Shown: positions 1 to 10,200 of the stretch, piece by piece
How the letters are laid out: the number at the start of each line of letters is the position of its first letter
How positions within the stretch are numbered: position 1 is the stretch's first letter
Source of the DNA: JAUIAI01 sp045106815
Lineage (GTDB): Bacteria; Pseudomonadota; Gammaproteobacteria; Burkholderiales; Burkholderiaceae_E
DNA: 64,000 bases
Assembly (NCBI GenBank): GCA_045106815.1
Contig: JBGCFG010000043.1
Coordinates: 50,221-114,220 of the forward strand
Direction: 5' to 3'
Translations under genes and position numbers: made by a program
Notes under the pieces: generated by a model
Seen by the model: only the letters and a program-made list of their open reading frames with translations
Told to the model about the DNA's origin: nothing
The model's database searches: none

Positions 1-951
1 TGCCAGGGGGTGGTACCAACCGCTCATTGCAAACCCCAAAACTAACAAAATGCCGACGACGTTAAAGCCCTGCCCGATCGTCATAAGGCGCTGATCAGCG
101 AACTTGCCAGCGATTCGGGAGGTGAGTAGATTCCCCATGATATAGGCGGCGGGTACAAACATGATGTACCAACCGATCACATTTGGCGCCACGCCGTAAG
201 CATCAAAAACAATCGGCGCAGCCGCCAGAAAAACGTAAAAGGTGGCAGTCGAAAACGCCGCAATCAAGCAAAAAGACAAGTAGCGAATATCAGCAATCAG
301 GGACCGATAGGACTTCAATAGTTCGCCGGCGCTTTGCTTATTCGCAGCTGATGGCTTATCGGGGGGCAGCATCAATAAGGCCGATAGCAGCAGCAAACAA
401 CTTAACAGTGCAACAGCAACGAACGGCGCCTGCCAGCCAAAGCTCACGTGTAGCTGCCCGCCTATCAAGGTGCCGCTCGGCGGGCAAAGCCCCATGACGA
501 TGCCGACCAGCGCCATCATCTTGGTGCGCGCGGCGCCAACGAAATTGTCCTGAATGATCGCGCGTCCGATAACAATGCCAGCGCATGTTCCGGCACCCTG
601 AAGCGCTCGTGCAGCAATGATCGCATCAAGAGACTGTGCAAAGACAGCGCTTACCGAGCCGGCCAGACCAACGAGTAAACCGACAATCAGCAACCGTCGC
701 CGCCCGAACCGATCGGATAGCGGGCCATAGACCAACTGCCCGAATGCGAAAGCCAGCGCATAGGCAGCGAATGTGAGTTGTACTCTGGCCTGTGATTCGC
801 CAAAGTGCTCAATCCAGAACGGCATTGACGGCAGACACGCCGTCATCGCAATAATGCCCAGTGCGATCTGACTGATCAGATTTGCCTGAACTAACTTTGA
901 TTTCCCTTGCCGGTGATCACTCGCCTGCGCAGTGCCCGGATCAGATGTCAT
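1..951 (-). CDS. Bcr/CflA-type MFS drug-resistance transporter (3' end missing)
   Basis: The minus-strand reading frame starts with ATG at 951 and stays open to the left edge, giving about 317 residues. The product is a polytopic membrane protein with hydrophobic segments throughout. The loop motif LSDRFGRRRLLIVG after the second helix is the MFS motif A. The segment RALQGAGTCAGIVIGRAIIQD resembles the conserved helix 4-5 region of the Bcr/CflA (DHA1) exporters, which extrude small toxic compounds in exchange for protons. The start codon shares one base with the stop codon of the upstream aldo/keto reductase (TAATG), so the two genes are probably co-translated. Substrate cannot be told. The C-terminal helices lie outside the window. 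Confidence 0.85.
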   Translation of the reverse strand, partial: MTSDPGTAQASDHRQGKSKLVQANLISQIALGIIAMTACLPSMPFWIEHFGESQARVQLTFAAYALAFAFGQLVYGPLSDRFGRRRLLIVGLLVGLAGSVSAVFAQSLDAIIAARALQGAGTCAGIVIGRAIIQDNFVGAARTKMMALVGIVMGLCPPSGTLIGGQLHVSFGWQAPFVAVALLSCLLLLSALLMLPPDKPSAANKQSAGELLKSYRSLIADIRYLSFCLIAAFSTATFYVFLAAAPIVFDAYGVAPNVIGWYIMFVPAAYIMGNLLTSRIAGKFADQRLMTIGQGFNVVGILLVLGFAMSGWYHPLA

Positions 952-1964
952 TAATCAACCGGGCGACCAAAGAAGGGGTACTGAGGGTCGTGATATCCAG
1001 GCGTTGACGCATGGCCGGGGACCACCAATGAGTCGATAAAGTCTTCGTCAGCAGAGGTCCAGGGGTAGTCAAGCGCGCCTTGGTAGCCTTGCCATTGCTC
1101 AAGTGTGCGTGGCCCGGCAATCACCGAAGAAATGATTGGATTAGCGAGCACCCAGGCGGCTGCAAATTGCGCCATCGTGACATCCTTACCCTCAAGGTAC
1201 TCACCGATTTTTTGCGCCACGACCAACGACTCTTCGCGCCACTCGGTCTGCATGATGCGCTTGTCTTGCCTGGCCGCCCTCGTGCCTTCAGCGGGCTTTT
1301 CGCCCGGCTTGTATTTGCCCGCGAGCACGCCTCGCGCAATCGGGCTGTAGGGCACAACCCCGATGCCATAGTTTGCGCACGCCGGCAGAATCTCCACCTC
1401 AGGCATGCGATTCAAGAGGTTGTAATAAGGCTGGCAAACGGTCGGTCTGGGCATACTCAAGCCATCGGCGATGCGCACAGCTTCGGCAATGCGCCAGCCT
1501 CTAAAGTTCGAAATACCCCAGTAGTGAATCTTGCCGGCACGAATCAAGTCATCAAGCGCGCGCAACGGCTCCTCTAAGTCATCCTGCTCTCGGTCCAGGT
1601 GCAAATACAGAATATCGATATAGTCTGTTTGCAATCTGCGCAGGCTGTTGTCAACCTCGCGCATGACCCACTGCCGTGAATAACCCACTTCATTGGGGTT
1701 GGCGCTCATCGCATTGCCAAGCTTGGTGGCCAATACCCACCAGTGGCGTTCTGGCTTAATGAGTGGCCCAGTGATTTCTTCAGATGCGCCAGCCTTGTAG
1801 ACGTCGGCCGTGTCGATGAAGTTGATCCCTTGATCGCGCGCGCTAGCAACGATTTCGCCACTATGGGCAGCGTCGGTTTGGTCACCGAACATCATGGTGC
1901 CCAGACAGATTGGCGAGACTTTCAGGTTGCTATCGCCGAGATTGACGTAAGTCATATCGCTCAT
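951..1964 (-). CDS. aldo/keto reductase
   Basis: This 337-residue cytosolic protein is an NADPH-dependent aldo/keto reductase with a TIM-barrel fold. Candidate catalytic residues are visible: Asp and Tyr in FIDTADVYKAG, Lys in VLATKLG, and His in DILYLHLDRE. The C-terminal part carries the coenzyme-binding pattern near VIAGPRTLEQ. I chose the ATG at 1964 because AAAGGAAG stands just upstream and homologues begin at this position; an earlier ATG at 2009 would add 15 unlikely residues. The substrate is unknown. The family includes YghZ-like and YajO-like enzymes. Translational coupling with the downstream exporter suggests that the two act on related compounds, which is inference. Confidence 0.88.
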   Translation of the reverse strand: MSDMTYVNLGDSNLKVSPICLGTMMFGDQTDAAHSGEIVASARDQGINFIDTADVYKAGASEEITGPLIKPERHWWVLATKLGNAMSANPNEVGYSRQWVMREVDNSLRRLQTDYIDILYLHLDREQDDLEEPLRALDDLIRAGKIHYWGISNFRGWRIAEAVRIADGLSMPRPTVCQPYYNLLNRMPEVEILPACANYGIGVVPYSPIARGVLAGKYKPGEKPAEGTRAARQDKRIMQTEWREESLVVAQKIGEYLEGKDVTMAQFAAAWVLANPIISSVIAGPRTLEQWQGYQGALDYPWTSADEDFIDSLVVPGHASTPGYHDPQYPFFGRPVD

Positions 1965-2064
1965 GAGGCTTCCTTTCTGTGGCGGGTTTGTCGCATGCCT
2001 GGCTGGCATCGCGAATCTGAGAGTCCAGCATATTACGCGCTTACAGATCCGGACTACAAATAGT

Positions 2065-2098
2065 CACGCCACCCTCAATAGATGCAGAGGGTGGCGTG
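2065..2098 (-). terminator. hairpin terminator after the BCCT transporter gene
   Basis: A perfect 12-bp inverted repeat (CACGCCACCCTC / GAGGGTGGCGTG) encloses a 10-base loop. On the minus strand it is followed by ACTATTTG, a weak T-tract. It lies between the stop of the BCCT gene at 2172 and the start of the reductase at 1964, so it probably ends BCCT transcription. Confidence 0.6.
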
Positions 2099-2171
2099 AA
2101 AGGCTGGCAGCGCGGGCCAACCGAGGCATTTTACGGTTCAGGCGCAAACCTCGCGCCTAACCGAATTTTCC

Positions 2172-3752
2172 CTAGCGCGGCTCGGTCTTCAGAGCCTTAT
2201 AGACGGTGTAACACATCGCCAACACAATGACCGTGAAGGGTATGCCGGTGGAAACCGCCGCGCCCTGGAGCGCGTTAAGACCACCGCCAAGCAGCAGTGC
2301 AATTGCCACCAAGCCCTCAAGCACACACCAGAAGATCCGCTGAACAACTGGCGCATCCATCTTGCCGCCGGCCGTAATCGTGTCAATCACGAGTGAACCA
2401 CTGTCTGACGAGGTGACAAAGAACACCACAATCAGCACCAGCGAAAGCGGCGCAATGATCGAGTAGAACGGCAACTGATCCAGGAAGCGGAACAACGCGA
2501 TCTCAGGCTTGTACGTGTCAACAACGACCGCTGTTACGCCCTGCCCGCCACCAGAGTTGATCATATCGATTGCGGCACCGCCAAAGGTTGACATCCATAG
2601 AGCACACACCAGAGTGGGCACGATTAGCACGCAGATCAAGAACTCACGAACGGTGCGCCCCTTCGATACTCGCGCAATAAACATGCCGACAAAGGGTGAC
2701 CACGCTATCCACCAGGCCCAATAAAAGGTCGTCCAACCATGAAAGTAGGAAGTGTCTTCACGCCCAAATGGGTTGGACAAAGGAACAATTTGCTGCGCGT
2801 ATTGAACCAATACCTGCCCATAACGAACCATCGCGTCCTGAGCACCGGTGTAGAAAATCACAAACAGGAATAAAGCGAGCGCCATGAGCATATTGATCTC
2901 AGACAAGCGCTTAACGCCCTTATCCATACCCGCAAGCACCGAAGTCAGTGCAACCGCCGTAATGCCGATGATCAGAAACACGATCACGGTATTGGTTGGC
3001 TCAATCCCAAACACATCACTAAGACCGGCAGCAATTTGTTTGGCACCCAGACCAAGCGAAGTCGTCAGTCCAAACAAAGTGGCAAACACGCCGAGCGTGT
3101 CGATGACGTGCCCGGGCCATCCCCAGACACGATCTCCCAGAATGGGATAAAAGGCTGACCTAAGCGTCATGGGCAGGCCTTTGTTGTAGCAGAAAATAGC
3201 CAGCGCAAGACCGACCATAGCAAATACAACCCAACCCCCAAGACCCCAGTGGTGGACAGTCCCGACAATGCCAATGTATTCGTTACCAGGCGTTTTTGGG
3301 TCAATGCCCAGTGGGTGCGCGGCACCCCCTTCCGCATACGTGTAATACACCGGTTCAAGCACGCCGAAGAACAACAAACCGATACCAATACCAGCAGCAA
3401 ATAGCATCGCTATCCATGCCGGGTACGAGTAGTCAGGCTTGGCGTCGCGACCACCAATACGCACTGAGCCAACCGGCAAAACGATCAAAACCAGAGCAAA
3501 CACCAGCATCACGTTGACCGACATCACAAGAAACCAGTCGAACTTACTCGTGAGGAAGGGTCGCAACCAATCGAACAATTCAGTCGACGCTTCCTGGTAG
3601 GAAAGCGATAGGATGACAAAGCCAACGATCAATATGCTCGAGACTAGGAATACCGGATTGTGAATGTCTAGGCCAAACGGTCGGATATTATTCGCACCGA
3701 TTTCGTGATCGGTCGCGAATTCGTCGACCGTACTCTCCTTGGGTGTCGCCAT
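2172..3752 (-). CDS. BCCT family betaine/carnitine/choline transporter
   Basis: This 526-residue inner-membrane protein has about 12 hydrophobic segments and the BCCT signature GWTTFYWAWWIAWSPFVGMF. The tryptophans of that segment form the substrate-binding box in family members. A second conserved stretch, ARVSKGRTVREF, follows directly. Proteins of this family import quaternary ammonium compounds such as glycine betaine, choline or carnitine, driven by sodium or protons, often for osmoprotection. The C-terminal tail after the last helix is short, unlike that of osmosensing BetP, so osmotic gating is not evident. The start at 3752 is preceded by GAGAGG. No choline-oxidation genes are adjacent, so the exact substrate remains open. 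Confidence 0.93.
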   Translation of the reverse strand: MATPKESTVDEFATDHEIGANNIRPFGLDIHNPVFLVSSILIVGFVILSLSYQEASTELFDWLRPFLTSKFDWFLVMSVNVMLVFALVLIVLPVGSVRIGGRDAKPDYSYPAWIAMLFAAGIGIGLLFFGVLEPVYYTYAEGGAAHPLGIDPKTPGNEYIGIVGTVHHWGLGGWVVFAMVGLALAIFCYNKGLPMTLRSAFYPILGDRVWGWPGHVIDTLGVFATLFGLTTSLGLGAKQIAAGLSDVFGIEPTNTVIVFLIIGITAVALTSVLAGMDKGVKRLSEINMLMALALFLFVIFYTGAQDAMVRYGQVLVQYAQQIVPLSNPFGREDTSYFHGWTTFYWAWWIAWSPFVGMFIARVSKGRTVREFLICVLIVPTLVCALWMSTFGGAAIDMINSGGGQGVTAVVVDTYKPEIALFRFLDQLPFYSIIAPLSLVLIVVFFVTSSDSGSLVIDTITAGGKMDAPVVQRIFWCVLEGLVAIALLLGGGLNALQGAAVSTGIPFTVIVLAMCYTVYKALKTEPR

Positions 3753-3921
3753 CGTGGGTAACCTCTCTTGTATTTTTTAGACTCGGGCAGCCCAGGGCCG
3801 CCAAACGAGCCGTGACCATACACGATTAGGGTGTGTCGTTGCCAGATTAGCGCTCAGATCGCGTTCAATGGACCGCTTTTTGACGCAATCCGACATGACT
3901 AACGCTCTCGTCAGCGACCGT

Positions 3922-5160
3922 TTACCCCTTATCCTGTGCTTCGAGGCGACCCTGCAAGTGATCGCGGCGCCAAAGCGCCGGGAATAAGCGAATCCACAAT
4001 CCGGCAACGATGAGCGTTCCGATACCACCTACAATTGTCGCCGGTACCACGCCCCACCATGCCGCTGTCACGCCAGACTCAAATTCACCCAGGCGATTGG
4101 ACGCACCAATAAAAACGCCATTGACTGAGGAGACGCGCCCGCGCATGGCATCCGGTGTATCAAGCTGAACGATTGATTGCCGAATGACGATATTGATCAT
4201 GTCAGACGCGCCGAGCAACACGAGGACGCCGAGTGATACATAAAGGTTGCTCGACAAGCCGAACGCAATCGTCATGAGTCCAAAACCCAGCGCGGAGACG
4301 AACATCCAGCGACCAACTCGCCGGCGAATAGGCCTAAATGCAAAGCAGATTGCCATCGTCACCGCACCAACGCCGGGAGCGGCGCGAAGCATCCCCAGGC
4401 CCCACGGGCCAACCTGCAAAATCTCACCTGCAAAAATTGGCATAAGCGCGGTTGCCCCGCCGAGCAGCACCATAAACAGGTCCAGTGAGATTGCACCCAG
4501 GATCACCGGCTGGGAGCGAATAAAGGAAAACCCGGCAAAAAGTGACTCGCGCGTGACGGGCTGCCGTGGTGGTGGGGTACGTCTAGGCCTGACCCAAACA
4601 ACGAGCAAGCCTGACAGCGCATAAAGCGCTGCGCACAAACCGTAAACGGTCGTCGGCCCAGCGAGATAGAGAAATCCACCGAGTGCGGGACCCACCACGG
4701 TTGCCCCTTGAAATCCAATCGAACCCCAAGCAATCGCGCGGGGCAGTTGGCGGGCAGTAACCAAGGTTGGAATCAGTGCTTGCGAACTCGGCATCTGAAA
4801 CGCATGGCAAACACCGATCAAAAAAACGATGACGAACACCTGCCACCGCACAATTTCGCCATCGAACGACCAGGCCGCCAGCAAAATCAAACTCAGCGAT
4901 AACGCTGCACGGCTGGCCATGACAACCATGCGCCGATCGAAGCGATCCGCTACCTGGCCGGTCACCAGAACAAGCAAAACAACGGGTAAAAACTGCACGA
5001 GACCAACCAGGCCCAGATCTAGTGGGTCGCGGGTCAGGTCATACAACTGCCAGCCGACTGCCACAATGTGCATTTGAAATGCCAATGATCCCAACACTCG
5101 CGAACACCAGAAAACCGCAAACGATCGGTTTTTAAACGGTGATTCATCGGTTTCTGGCAA
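3922..5160 (-). CDS. MFS transporter, EntS-like (MFS_3)
   Basis: This 412-residue membrane protein has 12 predicted helices. The N-terminus (FAVFWCSRVLGSLAFQM, then QVADRFDRRMVV) has the pattern of the MFS_3 family, which includes the enterobactin exporter EntS and many uncharacterised exporters. The only in-frame initiation codon that keeps helix 1 intact is TTG at 5160: the next ATG lies inside helix 1, and a stop codon stands about 11 codons upstream. No clear ribosome binding site precedes it. The gene is divergent from argG, with 81 bases between the two starts. No siderophore genes are nearby, so a siderophore role is not supported. The substrate is unknown. Confidence 0.85.
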   Translation of the reverse strand: MPETDESPFKNRSFAVFWCSRVLGSLAFQMHIVAVGWQLYDLTRDPLDLGLVGLVQFLPVVLLVLVTGQVADRFDRRMVVMASRAALSLSLILLAAWSFDGEIVRWQVFVIVFLIGVCHAFQMPSSQALIPTLVTARQLPRAIAWGSIGFQGATVVGPALGGFLYLAGPTTVYGLCAALYALSGLLVVWVRPRRTPPPRQPVTRESLFAGFSFIRSQPVILGAISLDLFMVLLGGATALMPIFAGEILQVGPWGLGMLRAAPGVGAVTMAICFAFRPIRRRVGRWMFVSALGFGLMTIAFGLSSNLYVSLGVLVLLGASDMINIVIRQSIVQLDTPDAMRGRVSSVNGVFIGASNRLGEFESGVTAAWWGVVPATIVGGIGTLIVAGLWIRLFPALWRRDHLQGRLEAQDKG

Positions 5161-5200
5161 GGCAGGCGGCCGGTAGCGCTGGGAGCAGGAAGGTCATGAC

Positions 5201-5206
5201 TATAAT
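5201..5206 (+). promoter_or_regulatory. putative -10 element of the argG promoter
   Basis: A perfect TATAAT lies 36 bases before the argG start in the divergent intergenic region. No good -35 hexamer stands 16-18 bases upstream. A TG dinucleotide two bases before it may partly compensate. The leader would be about 30 bases and lacks a clear Shine-Dalgarno sequence. Confidence 0.45.
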
Positions 5207-5241
5207 CGCAGGCTACCGATCACCCTTTTTTCAAGAACTCT

Positions 5242-6513
5242 ATGACCGCGCCCAACAAAGCTTCCGCCCCCAAGAAAGTTGTCCTTGCCTACTCCGGCGG
5301 ACTCGACACCTCGGTGATCCTGAAATGGCTGCAAGACACCTACGGCTGCGAAGTCATCACCTTCACTGCCGATATCGGCCAGGGTGAGGAACTTGAGCCT
5401 GCTCGGGCCAAAGCCCTGGCGGCGGGTGTCAAGAGCATTTACATCGATGACCTGCGAGAAGAGTTTGTCCGCGACTTCGTGTTTCCGATGTTCCGTGCGA
5501 ATACTGTCTATGAGGGCGAATACCTGCTCGGCACCTCGATCGCCCGCCCCTTGATTGCAAAGCGGCTTATTGAAATTGCCCGGCGCGAAAAAGCAGACGC
5601 GATCTCTCATGGCGCTACCGGCAAGGGCAATGATCAGGTTCGGTTTGAACTGGGCGCCTATGCCCTCATGCCTGACGTAAAAGTCATCGCCCCCTGGCGT
5701 GAATGGGACTTACTCTCGCGCGAAAAATTGATGGCCTATGCCGACCAGCACGGCATTCCGGTGGACTACAAAAAGCGCAAGGGCCCTGCCCCGTTCTCGA
5801 TGGATGCCAATCTCCTGCACATTTCATATGAAGGTGGCGTGCTCGAAGATCCCAACGCAGCGCCGCCGGAAAAAGGCATGTGGCGCTGGTCAGTGTCCCC
5901 GGAGAAAGCCCCCAGCAAAGGCGAAGTCATCGAGCTTGAGTTCGCCAAAGGCGATTTGGTCGCGATTAACGGCAAGCGTATGAAGGCCCACGAGCTACTG
6001 CTAACGCTCAATCAGATGGGCGGACGACACGGTGTCGGCCGCCTAGATTTGGTGGAAAACCGATTCGTCGGCATGAAATCTCGCGGCTGCTATGAAACCC
6101 CGGGGGGCACGATCTTACTGACCGCGCACCGGGCGATTGAGTCGATCACGCTTGACCGGGAAGTCGCCCATCTGAAAGACGACCTCATGCCCCGCTACGC
6201 CAAGATCATTTACAACGGCTTTTGGTGGTCGCCTGAGCGCCTGGCGCTGCAAACCCTGATCGACCACACCCAGGCTGGCGTGAGTGGCACCGTCACGCTG
6301 AAGCTCTATAAGGGCAATGTCACGGTACTGGGCCGCGCCTCGCCCAACACCTTGTTTGATACGGCGATTGCGACCTTTGACGAAGATGACGGCGCTTACG
6401 ATCAGGCCGATGCAGAGGGCTTCATCAAACTCAATGCGTTGCGATTGCGTATTGCCGCCAAGACAGCAAAGGCTTCCAAACGTAAGCCAGCCGCAAAAAA
6501 GAAGAAAAAATAG
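5242..6513 (+). CDS. argG: argininosuccinate synthase
   Basis: This 423-residue enzyme joins citrulline and aspartate using ATP, the penultimate step of arginine synthesis in the cytosol. The PP-loop for ATP (AYSGGLDTSVILKWL) is at residues 16-30, and the motif SHGATGKGNDQVRFE binds citrulline and aspartate in the family. The body aligns with the short (about 400-residue) ArgG type. The protein carries an unusual basic C-terminal tail of about 17 residues made of Lys, Ala, Arg and Pro, ending in five lysines. The ATG is preceded by a TATAAT 36 bases upstream but by no strong Shine-Dalgarno sequence. It stands alone between a divergent MFS gene and a convergent paiB-like gene. Confidence 0.97.
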   Translation: MTAPNKASAPKKVVLAYSGGLDTSVILKWLQDTYGCEVITFTADIGQGEELEPARAKALAAGVKSIYIDDLREEFVRDFVFPMFRANTVYEGEYLLGTSIARPLIAKRLIEIARREKADAISHGATGKGNDQVRFELGAYALMPDVKVIAPWREWDLLSREKLMAYADQHGIPVDYKKRKGPAPFSMDANLLHISYEGGVLEDPNAAPPEKGMWRWSVSPEKAPSKGEVIELEFAKGDLVAINGKRMKAHELLLTLNQMGGRHGVGRLDLVENRFVGMKSRGCYETPGGTILLTAHRAIESITLDREVAHLKDDLMPRYAKIIYNGFWWSPERLALQTLIDHTQAGVSGTVTLKLYKGNVTVLGRASPNTLFDTAIATFDEDDGAYDQADAEGFIKLNALRLRIAAKTAKASKRKPAAKKKKK

Positions 6514-6524
6514 CCAAGACCCGC

Positions 6525-6554
6525 GCTCAGACCCCAGTTCGGTGTGGTCTGAGC
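6525..6554. terminator. bidirectional terminator between argG and the PaiB-like gene
   Basis: The inverted repeat GCTCAGACC / GGTCTGAGC forms a perfect 9-bp stem with a 12-base loop that may pair further. It lies in the 55-base gap between two convergent genes. Neither side has a long T-run, so termination efficiency is uncertain. Confidence 0.6.
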
Positions 6555-6568
6555 CTTCTGCGACCGAG

Positions 6569-7177
6569 CTAGGTTGGTGGTAGCAGGCTTGACTTCCCTG
6601 CCAGTGCGGCGGCAACACCGGCCCGGTCTTCTGGCGACCGATTTTGGCTGTTTTTCCATTTGCCAATGACTCGTGTCACCTTCAATTCAATGCCCACGAT
6701 GCCGTTGAGCATCATCTCGATGTAGTCATCCGGCGCATCGCTTACCTGCCACGGCGCAGCTAGCGGCTTCTCGTGTGTCTCTGTGAGGCGAGTGACCAGC
6801 GCGAGAAGTTCATCGCGCTCTGTAACGGCCCGCGCGACGCCATGCACATGGACCACAGCATAGTTCCAGGTCGGTACAACCTTGCCATGCGCTTGCTTGG
6901 ACGGGTAGAAAGACGGACTGATATAAGCATCGCCCCCCTGGAACACCACGACCGACTCGCCTGACTCGGCAAGCGCCTGCCAGACAGGGTTGGCTTTGGC
7001 GGTGTGCGCGAGCAGTCTCGTCGCCTGCCCATCAGCCATCTCATCGATCATGAATGGCACGTGATTGATCAAGACCTCTGCGCCCCTGTTAAGCACCCAG
7101 GTACCCAGCGGATAGCGCTCGATTAGCTCCGCCAGCACTGCTGGATCAGCTTCTTCAAAGTGTTTGGGTAGATACAT
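6569..7177 (-). CDS. PaiB-like FMN-binding split-barrel protein
   Basis: This 202-residue protein begins MYLPKHFEE and continues with NHVPFMIDE, GDAYISPSFY and VVPTWNYAVVHVHG, the characteristic sequence of the PaiB family. Members have an FMN-binding split-barrel fold. Bacillus PaiB was named for repression of sporulation and protease genes, but most proteobacterial members are probably flavin- or heme-binding proteins of unknown role rather than DNA-binding regulators. The length matches the family. It is convergent with argG and divergent from the giant repeat-protein gene, with only 89 bases between the two starts, so the two may share a control region. Confidence 0.88.
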   Translation of the reverse strand: MYLPKHFEEADPAVLAELIERYPLGTWVLNRGAEVLINHVPFMIDEMADGQATRLLAHTAKANPVWQALAESGESVVVFQGGDAYISPSFYPSKQAHGKVVPTWNYAVVHVHGVARAVTERDELLALVTRLTETHEKPLAAPWQVSDAPDDYIEMMLNGIVGIELKVTRVIGKWKNSQNRSPEDRAGVAAALAGKSSLLPPT

Positions 7178-7266
7178 CGCGCCCCTCGCCGCTCAAAACA
7201 CCCGAACGATACCGGATTGGCAACCAGCGATGCCATGGGCCCGGTCGCCTAAACCGACAAACAGGC

Positions 7267-10200
7267 TTGGCCCAACCCTGTAGTTTCGGCATTTGCATCA
7301 CAGACTTGAGCGCGAGCAACACCACTGATCGTTTTCCGAACGCCGCTGGTCAAAGCTCACTGCAACCGAATATCGATTGGTTTTTCAATGACTTGGCGGG
7401 ATTACGCCCGCCTCTCTCCGATAATTCAACCGGTAATGCTGTGAACAGGTCCGACTATTCCCGTCTATTGGCACTCTTTCAAAGGCAGGCAGCCAAGGCA
7501 CAAGGTGCCCGGCGCCAGGGTACTCGTCGGCAGCCGCGCGGGCACAACCCCGCAACTCACCGCATTGCCATGGAACCGCGGATGCTGTTCGACGGGGCGA
7601 TTGGTGCCACGGCAGATGCAATGGTTGATGAGGCGTCGCAGACAAACGCTGCAGCCGGCACGCACGCCACTGGTCGCGAGTCAGCAGGGCAACAAGACGG
7701 CGTCGATTTTCAACTGCCCCCGTTTGCCGATAACGATGCTGTCGAGGTAAACGAGGCTGCCAACTCTTCTGATGAGACTGGCGAGACTGAGGCATCGGCC
7801 CCCACTCGCGAGACCAGGACGCTGGTGTTTATCGATCAACGGGTGCCTGATCAGCAAGCCTTCATCGATGCTGCGCCGGAAGGCGCTGAAGTCATTGTCC
7901 TCGACACCAGCGAGTCGGGGATCGCGCAAATATTGCAAGCCGTCGAAGGGCAAAGTGAGATTGACGCCATTCACTTGATCTCCCATGGCGAGGCGGGCCG
8001 TTTGTATCTGGGTAGCAGTGTGCTGACAGAAGCTACGATTTCCGGGCCCTACCAAAGTGCCCTGAACTCACTTGGTAGCGCACTCGCCGAGAACGCCGAC
8101 CTGTTGATCTACGGCTGTAACTTTGGCGAAGGGGTTGCAGGCTTGGCGGCAGTTGATGCGCTTGCATCGGCCACTGGCGCAGATGTCGCAGCATCGACCG
8201 ATCTCACTGGCGCGCAGGCACTCGGCGGCGATTGGGATCTCGAACTCGAAAGCGGTGAGATTGAAACGGATGCGATCGAAGTGTTCAGCTTCGATAAAGT
8301 GCTCGCGCCAATCACCATTAGCGTGACGACGCCGCCCGTCGTCACGGCGCCAACCGGGACCACCACTCAGGCGGCCACGCTTTACGCTGGACATACCGGC
8401 ACTCGGGTTATGCCAGGTACGGAGTCGATTGTCGGCACGACCGCTCGCTGGAACAATGCCGGACTTCTTGGTACGCAGGCGCTGGATATTCGGGCCACTG
8501 TCATCGCCGCGGATGCAGATGACTTTGTTCAGTTTTCCTCGCGCACTACGCCGACAGCTACGGACGATGACCCCACTCTATTGGTGGGCGACAACTCGCC
8601 GGTTGGATCAAACGCGAATACCGACACGGTTGTGCGTGTGCTCTGGGAGATTTTTCTGGCAGGCAGCAACACGCCCGCGTCCGGGGACTTTGGTTACCTG
8701 ATCACAGACGTTGATGGCGTGGGCGGTAATACCGATAGTCGCGAGGTTGTCGCGGCATCGGTTAATGACCCGGTCTCATACACGCTCAATACGGCAACCG
8801 ATCTGGTGGGTAGCATTGATGGTGACCTCCTGCGCGTGGATGGCACGCAAGACAGTGCCGACCAGAATCAGATCCGGGCATGGGTTCGGTTTAACTGGGT
8901 AGGCGCTTCGAGTTTTGAACTGAACTACTACCTGCTTGCCAATAACGGCGTGACTTTCCAGGCCGGATTTTCTCACGACGGGGATGGTGACAAGACTTTC
9001 ACCGGTGGCGGTGTGACCGCTTCGATCCCGAAGCTGGATCTGGATCTCTCCGCCACCGGCATTGATTACAACACCACCTTCACCGAGGGCGGATCCGCCG
9101 TCAATATCGCAGACACCGATATTGATATCTCGAACAGCCCAGGGAACCTGGAAGGCGGCACAGTCACCCTGACGAATCGATTGGCCGGGGATTCGCTAAC
9201 AGTCGGCGCCCTGCCGACCGGCATTACCGCAAGCGTCGACACTAGCGACCCAAACACCATAGTCATCAATTTGACTGGAACGAGTTCGGCCGCGAACTAC
9301 GAAACTGCGATCAGAAACATCACCTACAGCAACAGCCTGCAGGCGCCCGACACAACAGATCGCATTGTCAATGCGCAGGTGTTTAATTCCCTCACCGCAG
9401 GGACGAACTCGCAGGCCATCATCGCGATTGAGGCGGTTAATGATGCCCCGACAATCAGCGTACCCGGGGCGACGCAGTCATTTGATGAAGATACGTCGCG
9501 GGTTTTTTCCACTGCTAATGGCAACGCAATTACGGTCGCTGATATTGATGCCCAAGGCAGCGACCTGACCATCACCCTGACCGTGCCACAAGGCACATTG
9601 ACCCTGGGTAGTACAGCCGGGGTCACTGTAACCGGCAATGGCTCGGGCAATCTTCAGCTCACAGGAACAGTCACCAATCTGAATGCAGCGCTTGACGGCC
9701 TGACATTCGCACCCGCCGCAAACCAGAACGGCAACTTGAACTTGACCGTAGCGGTAAGCGACAACGGCAACACCGGCACCGGCGGGGCGCTGACTGACAG
9801 CGACACGGTTTCGCTGGCGATTCAACCGATTAATGATGCGCCCATTGCAAACAATGAGAGCCGCAGCGTCACGGAAGATGGTACTCGCACCTTTAATCCG
9901 CACAACAATGACACGGATGTCGATGGTGACTCCCTGCTCGTGACGCAGGTAGACGGCAACCCGATTGTTGCTGGCGGATCGAGCGTGTTAGTGAGCGATG
10001 GGTCAGTATTAATGCTCGCCGACGGCCGGCTTCGGTTTACACCTGACCCTGACTACAACGGCACGACCTCCTTCACCTACACCATCACCGACGGAAACGG
10101 TGGCTTTGACACCGCAACCGCCACCATGAATGTGTCGGCCGTCAATGATGCGCCAATCAATTCGCTACCTGCAAATCAGAGCGTTGCAGAAGACAACGCG

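Noticed and set aside
6569..7177. PaiB-like protein as a transcriptional repressor of the giant gene
   Set aside because: The family fold is an FMN-binding split barrel. No DNA-binding motif is visible and no operator-like repeat was seen in the 89-base gap.
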